This document shows positions 5,666 through 8,818 of a stretch of 8,818 bases of DNA, one piece after another. The translations under genes were made by a program, and so were the position numbers. Where the stretch lies: NCBI GenBank assembly GCA_007134625.1, contig SLKL01000291.1:1-8818 (forward strand), written 5' to 3'. This stretch comes from Saprospiraceae bacterium (GTDB lineage: Bacteria; Bacteroidota; Bacteroidia; Chitinophagales; Saprospiraceae). The notes under the pieces are model-generated. The model saw nothing but the letters and a program-made list of their open reading frames with translations. It ran no database searches and was not told the DNA's origin. Within the stretch, counting starts at the first letter, position 1. Each line of letters starts with the position of its first letter.

Positions 5666-7800
5666 TTTCCAATCAATTCATAAAATTCATCTTCAGTAAG
5701 TATTTCCACCGTGCCGATAGCGCGGGCTTTCTTCAGTTTAGAACCTGCTTTTTCGCCTACCACTAAGTAATTCAAATTTGAAGATACCGCGGATATGTTT
5801 TTTGCTCCATTTTCCTCTGCCATCTTTTGCGCTTCTTTTCTGTTAAAACGCTGTAGCGATCCCGTAAAGAGTATGGTCTTGCCTACAAGCGGTCCCTCCG
5901 GATTGGAGATTTCCCTCGGTCGGTCCTCATCGGTGGCGTGGATATTCAGTCCCAGAGATTCCAGCTCTTTGATGAGTTGAATGTTTTTTTCTTCTGTGAA
6001 AAAAGCCTGCATATTTCTGGCAAGTACCGGGCCAATGTCCTTGAGGTTGAGGTAATCCTCTTCTTTCCAGTTTTGTAAATCCAGTATAGAATCGACCTGA
6101 GCCGCAATAATAGAAGAAGCTCTTTTGCCGAGATGGTGAATCCCCAATGCATAGAGTAATCGCTTCAATGGTCGGTTTTTGGAAGCCTCAATGGCATCCC
6201 GCAAATTGGCTGCCGACTTTTCACCAAAACCCTCCATTTTGCTGATGCGTTGATAGTTGAGACGATAGATATCCGGCAAAGCCTTGAGCATATCCTGTTC
6301 AAAAAAGCGTTCGATCAGGCTTTTTCCGAGCCCTGCGATATCCATGGCATCTTTGGAAACGAAAAAGATCATTTTTTGCAGATTTTGTCTGCTACATACG
6401 CAGTCGGGGCACCGCCATGCAGCTTCGCCTTCTGCTTTTATGAGTTTCACTTTTTCCTCAGTATCATTTACGGGGCAATATTCCGGGAACGCTATGGGTT
6501 GTTCATCTCCCTCCCGAAATTCAGGTAGTGATTTCACGATATAGGGAATTACATCACCGGCGCGCTCCACCAATACGCGATCACCCATACGTATATCCTT
6601 ACTGCTGATAAATTCTTCATTGTGCAGGGAGATTGAGGAAATCGTCACCCCTGCGAGGGCTACCGGCTGAATTTTAGCGACCGGTGTAATAGTGCCAACT
6701 TTCCCTACCTGATACTCCACAGAAAGCAGTCGGCTAGTGGCTTGTTTGGCTTTGAATTTAAAAGCTATTGCCCAACGGGGATGATGACTTGTACTACCGG
6801 TTTTGGCCTGAGTCTCCAGTTCGTTGACTTTGATGACCATACCATCTATCTCGTAAGGGTAATCCGCCCTTTTTTCTTCCCATTTTTGCAGAAAACTGTA
6901 CAGTTCCTCCAGGTCGGAAAAAACACCATGATCCGGAAAAGAAGATCTGAATCCCAGCTGATCAAGCACCTCCAGTGTTTTGCTGTGTGTTTTAAAATCC
7001 TGTAAAAGGTCCTTACCGTCTTTGTCTTCCGCCAGTCCAATTTGATAGACAAAAAGTTCAATACCTCTAGATGCCGCTTCTTTTGGGTCTTTCATCCGCA
7101 GTCCACCTGCAGCTGCATTTCGCGGATTGGCAAACAGACTCTCCCCTTTTTCCTCCCGCTGCTGATTGATCCGGTCAAAAGCATCCAATCGAATCAGGGC
7201 TTCTCCCCTCAATTCCGCCCTGTGAATTCCATATTTGGAAAAAGGCACCCTGAGAGGCACGGTTTTCAGCATTCGCACATTTTGGGTGATGTCGTCCCCG
7301 CGTTCACCGTTGCCCCGCGTAGCTGCCCGCACAAAAAGGTCATTTTCATAAATCAATGCAATGCTACTTCCGTCGTATTTAGGTTCGGCTACATAGTTGA
7401 ATTCAACATCCCCTTCGTCTTTGAGTTTCCTTTTCAACTGATCCCTGAAGTTGTTCAGGTCTTCAAGGTTGTACGAGTTGGCAAGTGAAAGCATCGGGAC
7501 CAGATGATTGACCGTTTCAAAAGCACCGCTGAGATCCTGACCCACTCTCTGCGTAGGTGAATCCGGAGTAATTAAGAGCGGGTTTTCTGCCTCTGTTTTT
7601 TCCAGTAATTTATAAAGTAAATCATATTCCAGATCAGAGATAAGTGGTTCATTTTTTACATAGTATTTCCACTCGTGATACCTCAGCACTTCTCTCAGGT
7701 CCTCAAGTGATTCCGTAGCATCAAAGCCGGGTGCATCCAGTTTTTCTAAAAAAACTTCTGTTTGCCGGATGATTCTTTTTTCGCTTTCTGTATTGTACAT
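5662..7800 (-). CDS. ligA: NAD+-dependent DNA ligase LigA
   Basis: The protein has 712 aa, longer than the ~670 aa of E. coli LigA, mainly through ~25 extra N-terminal residues. It seals nicks in duplex DNA during replication and repair using NAD+. Domains in order: Ia (HEWKYYVKNEPLISDLEYD, 42-60, NMN binding), the adenylation domain with catalytic K141 in EPKYDGSS, and the OB fold around VEYQVGKVGTITPVAKI. A zinc-finger region (442-469), helix-hairpin-helix repeats (about 500-620; GFGEKSA, LGIHHLGKRA, DIGPVLA) and a C-terminal BRCT domain (about 636-712; GKTILFTGSL) follow. The zinc finger is odd: where CPxC is expected it reads C442-P-V-N445, and the second half reads C464-P-D-C467-V-C469, so one ligand is missing and an extra cysteine is present. 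The ATG at 7800 is 21 bases after the acyltransferase stop; the 3' end overlaps the dipeptidase start by 4 bases. Otherwise it appears intact and functional. Confidence 0.98.
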   Translation of the reverse strand: MYNTESEKRIIRQTEVFLEKLDAPGFDATESLEDLREVLRYHEWKYYVKNEPLISDLEYDLLYKLLEKTEAENPLLITPDSPTQRVGQDLSGAFETVNHLVPMLSLANSYNLEDLNNFRDQLKRKLKDEGDVEFNYVAEPKYDGSSIALIYENDLFVRAATRGNGERGDDITQNVRMLKTVPLRVPFSKYGIHRAELRGEALIRLDAFDRINQQREEKGESLFANPRNAAAGGLRMKDPKEAASRGIELFVYQIGLAEDKDGKDLLQDFKTHSKTLEVLDQLGFRSSFPDHGVFSDLEELYSFLQKWEEKRADYPYEIDGMVIKVNELETQAKTGSTSHHPRWAIAFKFKAKQATSRLLSVEYQVGKVGTITPVAKIQPVALAGVTISSISLHNEEFISSKDIRMGDRVLVERAGDVIPYIVKSLPEFREGDEQPIAFPEYCPVNDTEEKVKLIKAEGEAAWRCPDCVCSRQNLQKMIFFVSKDAMDIAGLGKSLIERFFEQDMLKALPDIYRLNYQRISKMEGFGEKSAANLRDAIEASKNRPLKRLLYALGIHHLGKRASSIIAAQVDSILDLQNWKEEDYLNLKDIGPVLARNMQAFFTEEKNIQLIKELESLGLNIHATDEDRPREISNPEGPLVGKTILFTGSLQRFNRKEAQKMAEENGAKNISAVSSNLNYLVVGEKAGSKLKKARAIGTVEILTEDEFYELIGK

Positions 7801-7821
7801 TAATTCGATTTGTTAGCTCTA

Positions 7822-8373
7822 TTACTGAAACCCTTTTTCAGGGTGAAAGGCTTTTAATTTACCCCAGAATTTACGGATTTTTTCCTGCTCCTCCTCAAAG
7901 GTATCCGCCGGGTGATAAACTTCGGAAAAAAACACAGTCTTAGTCCCGAAATCCATGCCCACCAACTGAATGGGTATATTGGCCTTTTTTGCGATATGAT
8001 AAAAACCGGATTTCAACTTATCGACTCTTTTACGAGTACCCTCAGGAGTGATACAGATACTGAATTTTTCCCGGGAATTAAACATCTCAACTATGGAATC
8101 CACCAGACCCAGGTTGCCAGTTCTATCCACCGGATAGCCTCCCAGCCATTTTAGAAAAAAACCAAACGGCGGCTTGAAAAGTGAAGCCTTACCAAGATAA
8201 TAAACCAGCCGTCCCTGTTGATTCCGTGTAAAAACACCAATGGGAAAATCTGCAAATGAGGTATGCGGTCCAACCACCAAAAGCACCTTAGGTACTTCTT
8301 CCTCTGAGGGAATCCTACCTTTGATTTTCCACCCCAAAAGGCGAAGCATGAAACCGTTTATTTTCTTTTTCAT
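7822..8373 (-). CDS. PlsC-like 1-acylglycerol-3-phosphate (lysophospholipid) acyltransferase
   Basis: The protein has 183 aa with the start at ATG 8373 (MKKKINGFMLRLLGWKIKG). The frame is open to a TTG at 8397, but the ATG gives a normal basic start. Acyltransferase block I is PHTSFADF with H37 and D42 (HX4D); a middle block reads GGYPVDR (78-84); the substrate-binding block is PEGTR (110-114). The family transfers a fatty acyl group from acyl-ACP or acyl-CoA to lysophosphatidic acid or related acceptors at the inner face of the membrane. This compact type has no clear transmembrane helix, only a hydrophobic patch near FKPPFGFFLKWLGG, and is common in Bacteroidota. The exact acceptor cannot be told from sequence, so no symbol is given. 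It lies 61 bases after queD and 21 before ligA, probably in the same transcript. Confidence 0.9.
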   Translation of the reverse strand: MKKKINGFMLRLLGWKIKGRIPSEEEVPKVLLVVGPHTSFADFPIGVFTRNQQGRLVYYLGKASLFKPPFGFFLKWLGGYPVDRTGNLGLVDSIVEMFNSREKFSICITPEGTRKRVDKLKSGFYHIAKKANIPIQLVGMDFGTKTVFFSEVYHPADTFEEEQEKIRKFWGKLKAFHPEKGFQ

Positions 8374-8434
8374 TTTAAAACCTAAGTCCAAAAGCAAAAA
8401 TGCGAAAAAAAACGGAAAAAGGGTAGGAATAAAT

Positions 8435-8791
8435 TTATTCTCCTCTGTAAACGACTCCTGAAGTAGGAGTTTCGTGAAGCTCTAATTTAGTAAGCAAAGG
8501 CAATTTCGGTTTGATTTGATCCCAGATCCAGATGGCGATTCTCTCGCAAGTGGGATTTTCCAGTCCGGGTATATCATTGAGTACATGGTGATCAAGTCGA
8601 TCCACTACCGGCTTAATGGCATTTTTGACTACAGCAAAATCATCCACCCACTCCAGATGAGGTTGAAGTGGTCCCTCGAGATAGACCACAAGACGATAAG
8701 TGTGCCCGTGCATATTTTTGCATTTATGCCCCTCAGGTACATTGGGCAGAAAATGTGCTGAATCAAAAGTGAATTGTTTGAATATTTGCAT
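8435..8791 (-). CDS. queD: 6-carboxy-5,6,7,8-tetrahydropterin synthase QueD
   Basis: The protein has 118 aa, close to the ~120 aa of E. coli QueD. It converts 7,8-dihydroneopterin triphosphate to 6-carboxytetrahydropterin in the pathway to preQ0 and queuosine tRNA modification. Zinc ligands are H13 (FDSAHFLP), H28 and H30 (MHGHTY). C24 in the C-x3-HGH motif, H68 in LDHHVLN and E107 in LHETP are the expected catalytic residues. The C-x3-HGH arrangement favours QueD over eukaryotic-type 6-pyruvoyl-tetrahydropterin synthase, although bacterial members can be promiscuous. The substrate-site motif reads NPTCERIA where NPT(A/S)E is common. The ATG at 8791 is followed directly by the conserved FKQFTFDSAHF. 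Only 27 bases precede it in the window, so its promoter or any upstream partner is not visible; it is the first visible gene of the - strand series running into ligA. Confidence 0.95.
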   Translation of the reverse strand: MQIFKQFTFDSAHFLPNVPEGHKCKNMHGHTYRLVVYLEGPLQPHLEWVDDFAVVKNAIKPVVDRLDHHVLNDIPGLENPTCERIAIWIWDQIKPKLPLLTKLELHETPTSGVVYRGE

Positions 8792-8818
8792 CTGTCGTTT
8801 ACTCTAATGGACTGCAAA

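Noticed and set aside
7042..7488. 148-codon + strand ORF antisense to ligA
   Set aside because: It lies wholly opposite strongly conserved ligase sequence, has no recognisable domain and is explained as a shadow.
8374..8397. TTG start of the acyltransferase at 8397
   Set aside because: An ATG eight codons later opens with MKKK, which fits the family better.
8629..8817. - strand frame overlapping queD that could be the end of an upstream gene
   Set aside because: It is a different frame through conserved queD codons, starts with TTG at the window edge and shows no family features.

Overview
The window looks like a chromosomal segment of a Bacteroidota bacterium. The evidence is a type IX secretion (T9SS) C-terminal sorting tail, a DUF6134-type secreted protein, large TlpA-like exported thioredoxins with long N-terminal extensions, start codons without clear Shine-Dalgarno sequences, and a LigA whose N-terminal extension I associate with Saprospira/Cytophaga-like relatives (from memory, not checked). 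Most of it is ordinary; no complete novel system is evident.

Left block, + strand (1-2385): the 3' end of one TlpA-like thioredoxin gene, a complete paralogue 2 bases downstream, and a DUF6134-type exported protein 11 bases further on. The tight spacing suggests one operon of envelope proteins. The first two are tandem duplicates.

Middle block, - strand (4589 down to 2580): a 299-aa protein with YwqG/DUF1963-like sequence signatures, a 179-aa four-helix membrane protein with an apparent internal duplication, and a small T9SS-exported protein. The first two genes are clearly more AT-rich than the flanks and look like an accessory insertion. A 194-bp convergent intergenic region (2386-2579) carries a short tandem repeat. 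The 344-bp region 4590-4933 carries a candidate promoter for the block, two diverged copies of a palindromic module and a doubtful 41-codon ORF.

Right block, - strand (8791 down to 4934): queD (queuosine precursor synthesis), a PlsC-like acyltransferase, ligA (NAD-dependent DNA ligase) and a VanX/DdpX-type D-Ala-D-Ala dipeptidase predicted to be a lipoprotein. Spacings are 61 and 21 bases, then a 4-base ATGA overlap, so this is probably one transcript joining unrelated housekeeping functions.

The points most worth a second look are the altered zinc-ligand pattern in LigA, the AT-rich YwqG-like/membrane-protein pair with its 8-C tract, and the duplicated palindromic module.
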